From positions 186,001 through 250,000 of the forward strand of contig NZ_JADCDB010000001.1 in assembly GCF_020252395.1 (NCBI RefSeq): 64,000 bases of DNA, read 5' to 3'. Under the pieces are notes generated by a model, which was given only the letters and a program-made list of their open reading frames with translations, had not been told where the DNA came from and searched no databases. Below are positions 45,307 to 54,832 of the stretch, piece after piece (the first letter of the stretch is position 1; every line of letters starts with the position of its first letter). The position numbers were made by a program, and so were the translations under genes. Source of the stretch: Aestuariivirga sp. GTDB taxonomy: Bacteria > Pseudomonadota > Alphaproteobacteria > Rhizobiales > Aestuariivirgaceae.

Positions 45307-46515
45307 TCAGCCGTTCTGCAGCTTCTCGAGGAAGGGGACGGTGGGATAAGAATCCGCCGGCCAGCCCATCTTGATCTGTTCCTGCTTCACCGCATCGCGC
45401 GTGGCCTTGCCAAGCTTGCCGTCGACGGTGCCGACGTCATAGCCCTTGGCTTCGAGGATCTGCTGGAGCTCTTTGATCTGGTCATAGGACAGCGCCTCAA
45501 CCGGCGCGCGGCCGGGATAGAAGGGACCATCGCCGCCAATGCGGTTGGCGAGATAGGCGGCGGTGAGCGAGTAGACGAGGGACTCGTTCCACTTCAGGTA
45601 GGCCGTGGTGAAGTTCTCGTAAGCGAGGAAGGCCGGTCCGTCCTTGCCCATGGGCAGCAGCAGCGAGGCGGGGAACTTGTCAGCCTTGAGCTTGCGGTCA
45701 ACACCGGTGACACCCCACTTCGCCCACTGGCTGCGCGGCAGCTGGATGGCGATGTCGGCCTGGTCCCAGGGCAGGTCCTTGGTGAGGCGCACTTCCTCGA
45801 GCCACGGCTCATTTGCCTTCCAGCCATGCTTGACGAGAAGGGCAGCACCTGAGGCCATGGCATCGGGGATCGAGCGGCGCAGGTTGCGGTGGCCGTCGCC
45901 ATCGAAGTCGATGGCGGTCTCGACATATTCCTTGGGCAGGAACTGGGTATGGCCGATCTCGCCAGCCCAGGCGCCCTTCATGTCCTCACGCTCGAGATCG
46001 CCGCTCTGGTAGAGCTTCAGCGCGCCGATCAGCTGCTCGCGGAACTTGTCAGGCCGGCGGCAGTCCCACGACAGGGTGGCGAGCGACGAGATGGTGTCGA
46101 AGTCGCCCATGTTCTTGCCGAAATCGGTCTCGAAGGCCCAGAAGGCGATAAGCACCTCGCCCGGCACGCCGTAGCGCTGCTGAATCGCATCGAAAAGCTG
46201 CTTGTTCTGGCGCAGAATGTTGGCGCCTTCCTTGATGCGGTAGGCGGAGACCATGCGCTTCTGGAAATCGATGAAAGAGAGCGAGAACACGCTCTGCGCC
46301 CGGTCCTTCTTGATGATGCCCGGCTGATACTGCACGCCATCGAGCGCCGAGAGGCCCTTGGCATCGACGCCCCGGGCGGCCGCTTCCTTCCTGAACTGCT
46401 TGATGAAGCCGTCGAAGCCCGCAGCCGAATCGCCGCAGGCTGCGCCTGCATGGGCCATGCCGCTCAACCCCGCCATTGCCACGAGAGCCGCCGCCGCCAG
46501 TTTCAAGTTCCGCAT
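45307..46515 (-). CDS. Lytic murein transglycosylase (MltB/GH103 family)
   Basis: A 402-residue exported enzyme with a signal peptide ending GMAHA-G. The GH103 domain holds the catalytic Glu in AFWAFETDFGK and AGEIGHTQFLPKEY. A C-terminal peptidoglycan-binding domain (LQQILEAKGYDVGTVDGKLGKATRDAV) covers roughly the last 65 residues. It cleaves the MurNAc-GlcNAc bond with 1,6-anhydro product. I chose the ATG at 46515; the longer in-frame start would precede the signal peptide. Confidence 0.91.
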   Translation of the reverse strand: MRNLKLAAAALVAMAGLSGMAHAGAACGDSAAGFDGFIKQFRKEAAARGVDAKGLSALDGVQYQPGIIKKDRAQSVFSLSFIDFQKRMVSAYRIKEGANILRQNKQLFDAIQQRYGVPGEVLIAFWAFETDFGKNMGDFDTISSLATLSWDCRRPDKFREQLIGALKLYQSGDLEREDMKGAWAGEIGHTQFLPKEYVETAIDFDGDGHRNLRRSIPDAMASGAALLVKHGWKANEPWLEEVRLTKDLPWDQADIAIQLPRSQWAKWGVTGVDRKLKADKFPASLLLPMGKDGPAFLAYENFTTAYLKWNESLVYSLTAAYLANRIGGDGPFYPGRAPVEALSYDQIKELQQILEAKGYDVGTVDGKLGKATRDAVKQEQIKMGWPADSYPTVPFLEKLQNG

Positions 46516-46604
46516 TCCTGTCTCCCGATTCGTCTGCCGCTGGGTGTGACCTTTGGCGTTAAGTCCTGTCTTGGTCAAATTAAAGGCCGGACGCCGGCGT
46601 CCAC

Positions 46605-46638
46605 GCAAAAAACCCTCCCGCAGGGATGTGCGGGAGGG
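46605..46638 (-). terminator. Intrinsic terminator of the small exported protein gene
   Basis: A ten-base perfect stem CCCTCCCGCA/TGCGGGAGGG (46613-46622 and 46629-46638) with a U-tract on the minus strand (AAAAAA at 46607-46612). Confidence 0.85.
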
Positions 46639-46667
46639 GCTGGGGAACTGGCCGGCCTGGGTGAAAT

Positions 46668-46934
46668 TCAGTTCGTCAGATCGACCGTGGTTTTGGCGTG
46701 GCCGCAGCCGCCGCCGCGGGCGGGGGGTGGAGCATTGGCATCGAGCGGAGCGGACATGGCCGCCTCTGACTCGGGCGCCGTTTGTGGCAGGTTATCGGCC
46801 GGTGGCGCATCCTGGGCGGGGGCAAGTGCCGCTTGGGCCTGAGGTTGCGGCGGCGGCGCAGTCGTGACTTCCTCCGCCTGGGCAGAAGCAGCGAGGCCCA
46901 CCAGAAGGGCGGCAACCGTCAGAAGGGACTTCAT
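46668..46934 (-). CDS. Small exported Pro/Ala-rich protein of unknown function
   Basis: An 88-residue protein with a clear signal peptide (MKSLLTVAALLVGLAASAQA-E). The mature part of about 68 residues is disordered-looking, rich in Pro, Ala and Gln, and ends ARGGGCGHAKTTVDLTN with a single Cys. It has a strong ribosome site and its own terminator, which supports it being a real gene. I do not recognise the family. It stands alone between the transglycosylase and hisG. Confidence 0.65.
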   Translation of the reverse strand: MKSLLTVAALLVGLAASAQAEEVTTAPPPQPQAQAALAPAQDAPPADNLPQTAPESEAAMSAPLDANAPPPARGGGCGHAKTTVDLTN

Positions 46935-47000
46935 CGGCGATCTCCCTGTTCAACTATTTAACCGAGACTAACCCCAAACCGCGGATTTGCCACAACACAT

Positions 47001-47690
47001 TCAGGTGAAGGCGGAAAGAACCTCGATCAGCCGCACGGCGCGCCGGTCCATCACTTTCCCGCTGCGGCCGGCCAGCACAGCGCAGGACTTGAGGATCACG
47101 CCATCATCGAGGATTTTCAAGGCATTGGCGGCGAGCGTGGAACCCGTCGTCGTGATATCGACGATAATCTCGGCGATCCCCGCCGCCGGCGCCCCCTCGG
47201 TGGCGCCGAGGCTTTCGACGATGCGGTAGCCGGTCACGCCCTTTCCCGCGAAGAAGCGGCGGGTGAGGTTGTGGTACTTGGTGGCGACGCGGAGGCGGCG
47301 GCCATGGCGCTCGTAGAAGCTCCCGGCGATCTCGTCCAGATCCGCCATGGTGGCGACATCGAGCCAGCACTCGGGAACCGCCACCACCACATCGGCCGGG
47401 CCGAAGCCCAGGCGGACGAGCAGCTGAACCGCCTTGTCATCCGGCGCGATCTTCTCGCTGAGCAGGTCCTGGCCGGTGACGCCGAGGTCCACCTTTCCGT
47501 CACGCAGGTTTTGGGCGATTTCGGAGGCCGGGAGGAAGGCGATCTCGACGCCCTCCAATCCGCGCAGCACGCCGCGATAGCCGCGGTCGGCGCCCAGCCG
47601 GTCGATGGTGAAGCCGGCCTTCTCAAGCAGCCCCGCACTCGCCTCCATGAGGCGGCCCTTGGAGGGGATGGCCAGCGTGATGACGCTCAT
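47001..47690 (-). CDS. hisG: ATP phosphoribosyltransferase, short form
   Basis: A 229-residue HisG catalysing the first step of histidine synthesis from ATP and PRPP. It begins [22 protein letters not shown] and has the PRPP-binding stretch [18 protein letters not shown]. It lacks the C-terminal regulatory domain of long HisG, and therefore needs HisZ, encoded just upstream with a four-base overlap. The pair forms a hetero-octameric enzyme under histidine feedback control in other species. Confidence 0.94.
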   Translation of the reverse strand: MSVITLAIPSKGRLMEASAGLLEKAGFTIDRLGADRGYRGVLRGLEGVEIAFLPASEIAQNLRDGKVDLGVTGQDLLSEKIAPDDKAVQLLVRLGFGPADVVVAVPECWLDVATMADLDEIAGSFYERHGRRLRVATKYHNLTRRFFAGKGVTGYRIVESLGATEGAPAAGIAEIIVDITTTGSTLAANALKILDDGVILKSCAVLAGRSGKVMDRRAVRLIEVLSAFT

Positions 47691-48826
47691 GCCAGCACCG
47701 CCTTCAGGCGATCGGTGTGAATGGCGCAGCCCACCGCGGGCACGCGCATGGGCGAGCCCATGTCGGAGAGCAGGTTATCATAGCGCCCGCCGCCCGCCAC
47801 CGCGACGGGGCCGTGCGGCGTATCCGCCTCGATCTGGAAGGTGAAGCCCGTGTAGTATTCAAGCTCGCGGCCGAAGCCCGCGGCGAAATGGAAGCGGCGC
47901 GGGTTGAGACCCAGCTCCTCCATCTCGAACAGGCGCTTGGCATAGTCGTCGCGCGCGCCCTTGAAGCGGCTGCCGCCGGCGATGACAGCAAACTGCGCAT
48001 CGATGGCGGAGGCCTCGCCCGCGATGGCGAGATAGGCATTGAGCGTGTCGGCCTTCGCACGCTCCAGCGGTGTCTCCTGCCGGTCGGCGGCCTTGTTGGC
48101 GAGGCGTGCGGCGATTTCGGGCAGGTCACGGCCGCCGACGAGCGGCAGCTTGCGAGCCTCGATCTCGGCTTCGACGACGGCCAGCGCATCGCCCGCGGCG
48201 GCGCGGTCGACGATCGGCGAGACGGAGGTGCGCTTCGCGCCACGGCCCGCGCAGAACGAGTCGAGCAGCTCGCGGAAGGCATGCGGACGCCAGAAATGGT
48301 GGCGCAGACGTTGCCGCCAGCGCTCTGGCATCTCGGTGTCCCCGAGCAATGCGGAAAACAGCCCCAAATCGCCGAAGCTGACGCGGTAGCGCGACAGGCC
48401 CGCGGCCTCGAGCGCGGAAATGGCAAGCTTGAGGACGCGCGCTTCCGCCGCGATGGGCTCAGGCGCGCCGAACCATTCGAGGCCCGCTTGTGTGAATTCC
48501 TGCGGGCTCAGCAGCTCGTCGGGGAAGCGGAAGGCGGGGCCAAGGTAGCAATAGCGCCGCTCGGCGGCGGGGTTTTCCGCATGGCTCAGATGATAGCGGC
48601 AGGCCGGAACGGTGAGGTCTGGCCTGAGGCACATCTCGGCGCCGGAGGGATCGGTGAAGACAAAGGTCCGTGCACGGATGTCCTCGCCGGAGCGCTCGAG
48701 GAAGATGTCGGCGGGCTGGATGATATCAGGCGCGATGTGATCGAAGCCCGCACGCTCGAACACCGCCATCAAGGCGGTGTTCTGGCGCTCCAGCGAGGAG
48801 AGCTCGGCGCTCGACTTTCCGGCCAT
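47687..48826 (-). CDS. hisZ: ATP phosphoribosyltransferase regulatory subunit HisZ
   Basis: A 379-residue HisRS-like protein that lacks aminoacylation function and serves as the histidine-sensing partner of short HisG. HisRS-derived elements are visible: [23 protein letters not shown] (motif 2 region) and [15 protein letters not shown] (motif like the HisA loop), with [10 protein letters not shown] near the end. It lies between hisS and hisG with overlaps of one and four bases. Confidence 0.92.
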   Translation of the reverse strand: MAGKSSAELSSLERQNTALMAVFERAGFDHIAPDIIQPADIFLERSGEDIRARTFVFTDPSGAEMCLRPDLTVPACRYHLSHAENPAAERRYCYLGPAFRFPDELLSPQEFTQAGLEWFGAPEPIAAEARVLKLAISALEAAGLSRYRVSFGDLGLFSALLGDTEMPERWRQRLRHHFWRPHAFRELLDSFCAGRGAKRTSVSPIVDRAAAGDALAVVEAEIEARKLPLVGGRDLPEIAARLANKAADRQETPLERAKADTLNAYLAIAGEASAIDAQFAVIAGGSRFKGARDDYAKRLFEMEELGLNPRRFHFAAGFGRELEYYTGFTFQIEADTPHGPVAVAGGGRYDNLLSDMGSPMRVPAVGCAIHTDRLKAVLA

Positions 48827-50472
48827 TACTCTGCGAGCGCCTTCTTCACCGCCACGACGAGATCGGCCTCCGGCACTGAGAATTGCGCCAGGCGCTGGGA
48901 GGCATATTCCTCGCGCGAGGCGATGTTGCTGGCGAGTTCGGCGCCCAGGCGAAGGTCCTTGATCTGCACCTCGCCTTTGAGCTTCTCGTCGCCGCCCTGG
49001 ATGACGACCAGAGGGGCACCCCGCTTGTCGGCATATTTCATCTGCGCCTTCATGCCGGCGGCGCCGGCATACATCTCGGCCCGCACGCCGCCTGCGCGCA
49101 GCTCTTGCACCATGCGCCAGTAATCGCCCTGCCGGTGCTTGTCCATGACGAGCACGACGACGGGAGCGAGCGTCGATGATTCTTCCGCCTTGCCCACCAG
49201 CTTCAGCGCCGCATAGAGCCGCGATACGCCGATCGAGAAGCCGGTGGCCGGCACCTGCTGGCCGGTGAAGCGCGCCACCAGATCGTCATAGCGTCCGCCG
49301 CCGCCGACCGAGCCGAAGCGCACGGTGCGGCCGTCCTCGTCCTTCGTCTCCATGAGGAGTTCGCATTCGAAGACCGGGCCGGTGTAATATTCGAGGCCGC
49401 GGATAATGCTTGGATCCACAAGAATTCTATCTGGGCCATAACCAGCTTGATCAAGGATTGCCTGCATCTCGGCCAATTCATGGACGCCGGCAGCAAGCGT
49501 ATCATTCATCGCAAACACTACAGGTATGGTTCCCAAAACGTCCATTCCAAAGCTCCAAGGGTAAGCTCTGTTACTTGGATTCACACATGCAACTGAAGCT
49601 TGGAGCTTCTGCATTTCTTCGGCATGACCATAAGCTTTCACATCCCATGTCAGAGGTGGATGAGTAAGCGGATTAGGGAACTTGCGGGGGCTATTGGGAT
49701 GGTGTCCGTGTTCTAGCGCATCATATGCGCTTCCGAACTTTAAGAGTTCAATTAGTGGATCAATCTGATTTTCATTCAATTCTGCGCCGGGAGTGAAGTC
49801 GCCACTCTCGTCCTTTCGTCCGCTACTGAGCAACTGGCGAACGCCTAACTCTCCTAGGCGATCAAACTTATCAAGAGCACGCATCACCGTGAGTTTTCGC
49901 GCGGCTGTTTCATTGGTGCCCAATCCAATGCTCCGCATCACGCCATCAATCACCTTACGGTTGTTGACGTTGATCACATACTGCCCACGCTCCAGCCCCA
50001 GCGCCTCCATTGTGTCCGCCGCCATCATGCAGACCTCGGCATCGGCCACCGGCGAGGCGGAGCCCACCGTATCGGCGTCGAACTGCATGAACTGGCGGAA
50101 GCGCCCCGGACCCGGCTTCTCGTTGCGGAAGACCCAGCCCTGGCGGTAGCTGCGATAGGGGGTGGGAAGCTTCTGCTGGTTCTCGGCGACGTAGCGGGCG
50201 AGCGGGGCCGTCAGGTCATAGCGCAGGCTCAGCCATTGCCCGTCATCGTCCTGGAAGGAGAAGACGCCGGCATTGGGCCGGTCCTGGTCGGGCAGGAACT
50301 TGCCCAGCGCGTCGGTGTACTCGATGAAGGGCTGCTCCACCGGCTCGAAGCCATAGGACTCGTAGACCTGCTGGATCGTCGCCAGCATCTGGCGGGTGCC
50401 GCGGATCTCGCTGGCGGAAATGTCACGGAAACCCTTGGCGGCGCGCGCCCTGGGGCGGAGCTCTTTGTTCAT
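48826..50472 (-). CDS. hisS: Histidyl-tRNA synthetase, with an atypical low-G+C central segment
   Basis: A 548-residue class II synthetase. The ends are ordinary: [20 protein letters not shown], motif 2 [24 protein letters not shown] (about 110-133), the histidine loop [16 protein letters not shown]-like (358-372), and a C-terminal anticodon domain. Residues about 165-352 differ in base composition: by hand count 49501-49980 is about 48-49% G+C with many A/T-ending codons, against the mid-60s around it. This segment includes an extra stretch (about 246-325). The frame stays open throughout, so the gene seems functional. The ATG at 50472 gives the canonical start; longer upstream frame is not supported. 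Heads a hisS-hisZ-hisG operon. Confidence 0.93.
   Translation of the reverse strand: MNKELRPRARAAKGFRDISASEIRGTRQMLATIQQVYESYGFEPVEQPFIEYTDALGKFLPDQDRPNAGVFSFQDDDGQWLSLRYDLTAPLARYVAENQQKLPTPYRSYRQGWVFRNEKPGPGRFRQFMQFDADTVGSASPVADAEVCMMAADTMEALGLERGQYVINVNNRKVIDGVMRSIGLGTNETAARKLTVMRALDKFDRLGELGVRQLLSSGRKDESGDFTPGAELNENQIDPLIELLKFGSAYDALEHGHHPNSPRKFPNPLTHPPLTWDVKAYGHAEEMQKLQASVACVNPSNRAYPWSFGMDVLGTIPVVFAMNDTLAAGVHELAEMQAILDQAGYGPDRILVDPSIIRGLEYYTGPVFECELLMETKDEDGRTVRFGSVGGGGRYDDLVARFTGQQVPATGFSIGVSRLYAALKLVGKAEESSTLAPVVVLVMDKHRQGDYWRMVQELRAGGVRAEMYAGAAGMKAQMKYADKRGAPLVVIQGGDEKLKGEVQIKDLRLGAELASNIASREEYASQRLAQFSVPEADLVVAVKKALAE
49405..49985 (-). other. Low-G+C, foreign-looking patch inside hisS
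   Basis: A sharp drop in G+C with a matching shift to A/T-ending codons, bounded at both ends by normal composition within the same open frame. No inverted repeats, duplicated target or transposase remnants are visible, which favours homologous replacement or an old in-frame insertion over a mobile element. Confidence 0.75.
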
Positions 50473-50512
50473 TCTGGCAACCCGGCTTGAATGACGGAAT
50501 TTGAGAGTGGGC

Positions 50513-51358
50513 CTATTTGTCCCGCACCACCTTCTGCGCCTGCTCGCCCAGGCCCTCGATGCCGAGCCGCATGGTGTCACCCGGCTTCAGGAAGCGCGGG
50601 GGCTTCATGCCCATGCCCACGCCCGGCGGCGTGCCGGTGGTGATAATGTCGCCCGGCATGAGGGTGAAGAACTCCGACAGATAGGCCACGATGTGCGCGA
50701 CGCCGAAGACCATGGTGGAGGTCGAGCCGTTCTGCACGCGCTTGCCGTTGAGATCGAGCCACATGGCGAGGTTCTGCGGGTCTGGCACCTCATCCGCGGT
50801 GACGAGCCACGGACCCACCGGCCCGAACGTGTCGTAGGACTTGCCCTTGGTCCACTGGCCGGAGCGTTCCGTCTGGAATTCGCGCTCCGAGAGATCGTTA
50901 ATGGTGCAGTAGCCCGCAACGTGCTTCAGCGCATCGGCCTTCCTGATGTTCTTTGCCCTGGCGCCGATGATGACGCCCAGTTCCACCTCCCAGTCCGACT
51001 TCCTGGACTTGGGCGGCAGCGTCACGTCGTCGAAGGGGCCGGAGAGGCAGCTCACCTGCTTGGTGAAGACCACCGGCTCTTTCGGCACCTGTAGGCCGGA
51101 CTCGGCGGCGTGGTCCGAGTAGTTGAGGCCGATGGCGATGAACTTCTGCGGGTTGGCGATGCAGGCGCCGATGCGCGGCTTGCCACGCACGAGAGGGAGC
51201 GATTCCGGCTTGATCTTCTTCAGCCGCGCGATGCTCTTCGGGGCGATCGTTTCGCCCGTGATGTCCGGGATCACCGCGGAGAGGTCGCGCAGCCGCCCCT
51301 CGCTGTCCAAGAGTCCCGGCTTCTCCTTGCCCTTCGCACCATAACGCAGCAGCTTCAT
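50513..51358 (-). CDS. Fumarylacetoacetate hydrolase (FAH) family protein
   Basis: A 281-residue FAH-fold protein with the family stretches [32 protein letters not shown] (metal-binding Glu), and [16 protein letters not shown]. Such proteins act as hydrolases, decarboxylases or ureidoglycolate-lyase-like enzymes on 2-oxo acids; the substrate is not predictable. ATGs at 51370 and 51358 are both possible; the latter has a GGGA site at good spacing. Confidence 0.87.
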   Translation of the reverse strand: MKLLRYGAKGKEKPGLLDSEGRLRDLSAVIPDITGETIAPKSIARLKKIKPESLPLVRGKPRIGACIANPQKFIAIGLNYSDHAAESGLQVPKEPVVFTKQVSCLSGPFDDVTLPPKSRKSDWEVELGVIIGARAKNIRKADALKHVAGYCTINDLSEREFQTERSGQWTKGKSYDTFGPVGPWLVTADEVPDPQNLAMWLDLNGKRVQNGSTSTMVFGVAHIVAYLSEFFTLMPGDIITTGTPPGVGMGMKPPRFLKPGDTMRLGIEGLGEQAQKVVRDK

Positions 51359-51442
51359 CTGACGTCCCATCCCATTTGTATGACGATGGCCGCAAAATGC
51401 CGCCGATTGCGGTGTCTGTCAAAACATGACTTGGGACGCGCG

Positions 51443-52111
51443 TCAGCGGACGATGATGACGTGCATGTTCTTCGGGCCATGGGCGGGCCTGACGATTGTC
51501 TGCTCGATGTCGGCGGTGCGGGAGGGACCCGAGATCATGTTCACCGTGCGCGGCATGTTGCCCTCGCCCATGAGCGCACGCAGCTTCGTCCACGCTTCTT
51601 CGTAGCTGGCGAAAAGAGCGGCGGATTCGAGCACCACGATATGGGCTTCCGGCAGGAAGTTGAGCGTCGTCGGATTGTCCGCGCCCGAGATCTGCACGAT
51701 GGTGCCGGACTCGGCGATGCCGGCAAAGGCGCGGGTAATCGAGGCGCGGTCGGCATCGGCGGCCGGGCCTTCCGTCACCTCCAGCGTGCCGCCGCGGTGC
51801 CATGGCAATTTCGCCAGAACCGGATCGGCCCCACGCCGCACCTGGGCGGGCAGGTTTCCGTCACGCAGGTAGACCGAGACCGCATGCGGCACCTCGTTGA
51901 CGTCGTCGACAATTTCCACCGTGCCGCCGACGGCCAGCATCATCTCTGTGAAAACGCGGATGCGGTGTTCGATGCCGCCCTGCCCGCGCTCCGGGATCAG
52001 GTTGCGGGGACGCCCGGCGATCCGCCGCTCCACCGCCTCACGGCGCGAGCCTTCGGGCCCACGTGGGATTCGGGCGCGCACGCGGCCCAGAATGGCCTCG
52101 CGCGCATTCAT
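51443..52111 (-). CDS. lutC: LutC-type LUD-domain lactate utilisation protein
   Basis: A 222-residue LUD-domain protein beginning MNAREAILGRVRARI, with the conserved TEGPAADADRASITRAFAGIAESGTI-type core and the C-terminus GPSRTADIEQTIVRPAHGP. It is the third subunit of the LutABC L-lactate oxidation complex. Its ATG overlaps the lutB stop by four bases; the much longer upstream extension in this frame overlies lutB and is not real. Confidence 0.88.
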   Translation of the reverse strand: MNAREAILGRVRARIPRGPEGSRREAVERRIAGRPRNLIPERGQGGIEHRIRVFTEMMLAVGGTVEIVDDVNEVPHAVSVYLRDGNLPAQVRRGADPVLAKLPWHRGGTLEVTEGPAADADRASITRAFAGIAESGTIVQISGADNPTTLNFLPEAHIVVLESAALFASYEEAWTKLRALMGEGNMPRTVNMISGPSRTADIEQTIVRPAHGPKNMHVIIVR

Positions 52112-53526
52112 CGGCGGCGTTCCTTCCACAGCTGGTGGAAGGTCTTGCCCTGGGGCGCGGGGAAATCGCGGATTTCGGTCCAGCCCGCGGCGAGCGGCAC
52201 CTTCTTCAGCCTGCCCTTGCCATGCGCCTGGTTGGCCAGCACGCGCGCGGCGATGGCCGTCGCCCTGCGATAGAGCTTCGGGCGCTTTGCTACCCAGGCC
52301 CAGACGCCAAGGCCCCAGCGCATCGAGGCCGGCTGCAGGTGGCGCTCGAACTCCTTTTCGCGCCAGTGGCGCAGCATCTTGGGGATGGGGATGCGCATCG
52401 GGCAGACTTCCTCGCAGCGGCCGCAAAAGGTCGATGCATTGGGAAGGTGGCGCGCGTTCTCGATGCCGACGAGAGCGGGTGTGACCACCGATCCGATGGG
52501 GCCGGGATAGACCCAGCCATAGGCATGGCCACCCACCGCATTGTAGACCGGGCAGTGATTCAAACACGCGCCGCAGCGGATGCAGCGCAGCATGTCCTGG
52601 AACTCGGTGCCGAGCACATTGGTGCGGCCATTGTCGAGAAGGATGACATGGTATTCGATGGGCCCATCCGGATCGCCCTCCCGGCGGCCGCCCGTTGAGA
52701 ACGTCGTGTAGTTGGAGAAGTCCTGCCCCGTGGCGGACCGCGCCAGCACGCGCAGGATGGTGGTTGCGTCCTCCAGCGTCGGCACCAGCTTCTCGATCGA
52801 GGCGAGCACGATGTGGACGCGGGGCAATGTCTGCGTCAGGTCGCCATTGCCCTCGTTGGTGACGATGATCGAGGTGCCGGTCTCGGCGACGAGGAAGTTG
52901 GCGCCAGTGATGCCGACATCGGCGGCAAGATATTTCTGCCGCAGCACGCCGCGGGCTTCCTCCACGAGGGCCGGAATTTCGGTGAGATCGCGCTTCGGGT
53001 CGAGGTGGGTGTGGACGCGGCGGAAATCCGCCTCCACCTGGTCGCGGGTCAGGTGCACGGCGGGGGCGATGATGTGCGAGGGCCGCTCGTTCCGGAGCTG
53101 GATGATGTATTCGCCGAGGTCGGTCTCGACCGGCGTGATGCCGTTTTCCTCAAGGTGCTTGTTGAGGTCGATCTCTTCCGAGATCATCGACTTGCCCTTG
53201 GTGACCATCTTCGCATTGGCCTTGCGGCAGATTTCCAGCACCGCGGCGCGGGCGTCGTCCGGCGTTTCCGCCCAGTGCACGTGGCCGCCCGTCTCCTTCA
53301 CCTTGGCCTCGTAGGTCTCGAGGTAGATGTCGAGATGGTCCAGCACATGGTCTTTGATATCGCGCGCCTGATCGCGCAGCCGGTCGAACTCAGGCAGCGC
53401 CTCGCGGGCCTTGGTGCGCTTGGCGATGAAGCGCGGGCCCGTCTCGGTCATGGCGAATTGCAGCTTGTCGTCGGCAAGTGCCTTGCTGACGTTGTCCTTG
53501 AAGGCGTTGGTGGACATCTCGGTCAT
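52108..53526 (-). CDS. lutB: LutB-type iron-sulfur lactate utilisation protein
   Basis: A 472-residue protein with an N-terminal LUD domain (MVTKGKSMISEEIDLNKHLEENGI) and two 4Fe-4S motifs, CIRCGACLNHCPVY and CGRCEEVCPMRIPIP, followed by a C-terminal tail. It is the electron-transfer subunit of the LutABC complex that oxidises L-lactate to pyruvate. The ATG at 53526 is one base from the lutA stop. Confidence 0.9.
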   Translation of the reverse strand: MTEMSTNAFKDNVSKALADDKLQFAMTETGPRFIAKRTKAREALPEFDRLRDQARDIKDHVLDHLDIYLETYEAKVKETGGHVHWAETPDDARAAVLEICRKANAKMVTKGKSMISEEIDLNKHLEENGITPVETDLGEYIIQLRNERPSHIIAPAVHLTRDQVEADFRRVHTHLDPKRDLTEIPALVEEARGVLRQKYLAADVGITGANFLVAETGTSIIVTNEGNGDLTQTLPRVHIVLASIEKLVPTLEDATTILRVLARSATGQDFSNYTTFSTGGRREGDPDGPIEYHVILLDNGRTNVLGTEFQDMLRCIRCGACLNHCPVYNAVGGHAYGWVYPGPIGSVVTPALVGIENARHLPNASTFCGRCEEVCPMRIPIPKMLRHWREKEFERHLQPASMRWGLGVWAWVAKRPKLYRRATAIAARVLANQAHGKGRLKKVPLAAGWTEIRDFPAPQGKTFHQLWKERRR

Positions 53527-53527
53527 G

Positions 53528-54292
53528 TCATTTCGCCTCCGCGATGGGCGGGGTTTCATAATCGCCCGCCAGCACCTCGGCGACGTGGCGCACCTTGATG
53601 GCGGAGCCCATGCGTTTCAGCTTGCCCGCCATGTTCATGAGGCAGCCGAGGTCGCCCGCGATCAGCGTATCCGCCCCCGTCGCCTCGATGTGGCGGATCT
53701 TCTTCTCCAGCATCTTATCCGAGATGCCGGGGTACTTGACACAGAAGGTTCCGCCGAAGCCGCAGCACACTTCCGCATCCGTCATCTCGCGGAGGCTTAC
53801 GCCCTCGACGCTGGAGAGAAGCTTCCGCGGCTCGTTGCGAATGCCGAGCTCGCGCAGTCCGGAGCAGGAATCGTGATAGGTGGCGCAGGCCGGGAACTGG
53901 GCCTTGACCGTCTCCACCTTCAGCACACGGGTGAGGAAGGAGGTGATCTCATGGGTGCGCCGCGCAAGGTCGAGCGCCTCGTCATGCTCGGTGGAGCCCG
54001 GCTCGAAGAATTCGGGGTAATGCTTCACGATCATGCCGGCGCAGGAGCCCGAGGGGGCCACCAAATAATCATAGCCCCTGAAGGCGGCGATGACGTTCAG
54101 GGCCAGCGCGCGGGCATCCTCCCTGTCGCCAGAGTTGTAGGCGGGCTGGCCGCAGCAGGTCTGGGCCTCCGGCACCTCGACGGTGCAGCCAGCGTCCTCG
54201 AGCAGCTTTACGCCGGCAAAGCCAACGGAGGGCCGGAACATGTCGACAAGGCAGGTGACGAACAGGCCGACGCGCGGGGATGTCTCAGGCAT
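53528..54292 (-). CDS. lutA: LutA-type CCG-domain iron-sulfur oxidoreductase
   Basis: A 254-residue protein with two CCG (cysteine-rich) domains: TCCGQPAYNSGD near residue 45 and VCCGFGGTFCVKYP near residue 200, plus APSGSCAGMI and YHDSCSGLRELGI. Such domains bind non-cubane iron-sulfur clusters or couple to quinone. It is first in lutABC. I chose the ATG at 54292 (MPETSPRVGLF) over an upstream TTG. Confidence 0.9.
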   Translation of the reverse strand: MPETSPRVGLFVTCLVDMFRPSVGFAGVKLLEDAGCTVEVPEAQTCCGQPAYNSGDREDARALALNVIAAFRGYDYLVAPSGSCAGMIVKHYPEFFEPGSTEHDEALDLARRTHEITSFLTRVLKVETVKAQFPACATYHDSCSGLRELGIRNEPRKLLSSVEGVSLREMTDAEVCCGFGGTFCVKYPGISDKMLEKKIRHIEATGADTLIAGDLGCLMNMAGKLKRMGSAIKVRHVAEVLAGDYETPPIAEAK

Positions 54293-54360
54293 GGAACCTC
54301 GGGGCAATCACGGGGAAGGTTATTGCCAGCCCTCGCGAGAGCCCGCAAGGCTCCTCAAGG

Positions 54361-54741
54361 TCACTGCTTGGTCTTGAGATAGGCCAGCAGGTTGGCGCGG
54401 TCGTCGGGCTTCTTCAGGCCGGCATAGGCCATCTTGGTGCCGGGAACTTCCTTCTTGGGATTCTCGATGTAGATGAGAAACAACTCGTCCGTCCAGGCCG
54501 GGTGGGTCTTGGCGAAGTCCAGCATAGCGGTCGAATATTTGTAATCCGGCACCGAGGCGACGTTGCGGCCGATCAAGCCTTTGAGCGTGGGCCCGATCTT
54601 GTTGACGCCCTTCTCAACGTCGTGGCAAGCCTTGCACTGGGCGAAGACCTTCTCGCCCTTGGCGGGGTCGCCCGCATCCTGGGCGAGTGCGGTAGCGGGC
54701 AGCGCCAGCAGGGACAGCAGCGTGAGCGTCAGTCGGGTCAT
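54361..54741 (-). CDS. Class I c-type cytochrome
   Basis: A 126-residue periplasmic cytochrome with a signal peptide ending ATALA-Q, haem site CKACH (about residues 36-40) and likely axial Met in KMAYAGLKKP near the C-terminus. It matches cytochrome c2/c550-type carriers that shuttle electrons to terminal oxidases. It stands between the lut and glc operons, divergent from glcD, and its role in those oxidations is only suggested by position. Confidence 0.92.
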   Translation of the reverse strand: MTRLTLTLLSLLALPATALAQDAGDPAKGEKVFAQCKACHDVEKGVNKIGPTLKGLIGRNVASVPDYKYSTAMLDFAKTHPAWTDELFLIYIENPKKEVPGTKMAYAGLKKPDDRANLLAYLKTKQ

Positions 54742-54832
54742 GGGGTCACTCCGGTGATCTTTGGTTGCATTGGCCGTAGGACACGGCTTAATTCCGGTTC
54801 TTCTAACGCTGGCGGCTGCGAACAGATCACTC

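Noticed and set aside
49405-49985. Insertion sequence or intein inside hisS
   Set aside because: No terminal inverted repeats, target duplication, transposase or intein splice motifs; the frame stays open and the flanking HisRS motifs remain in register.
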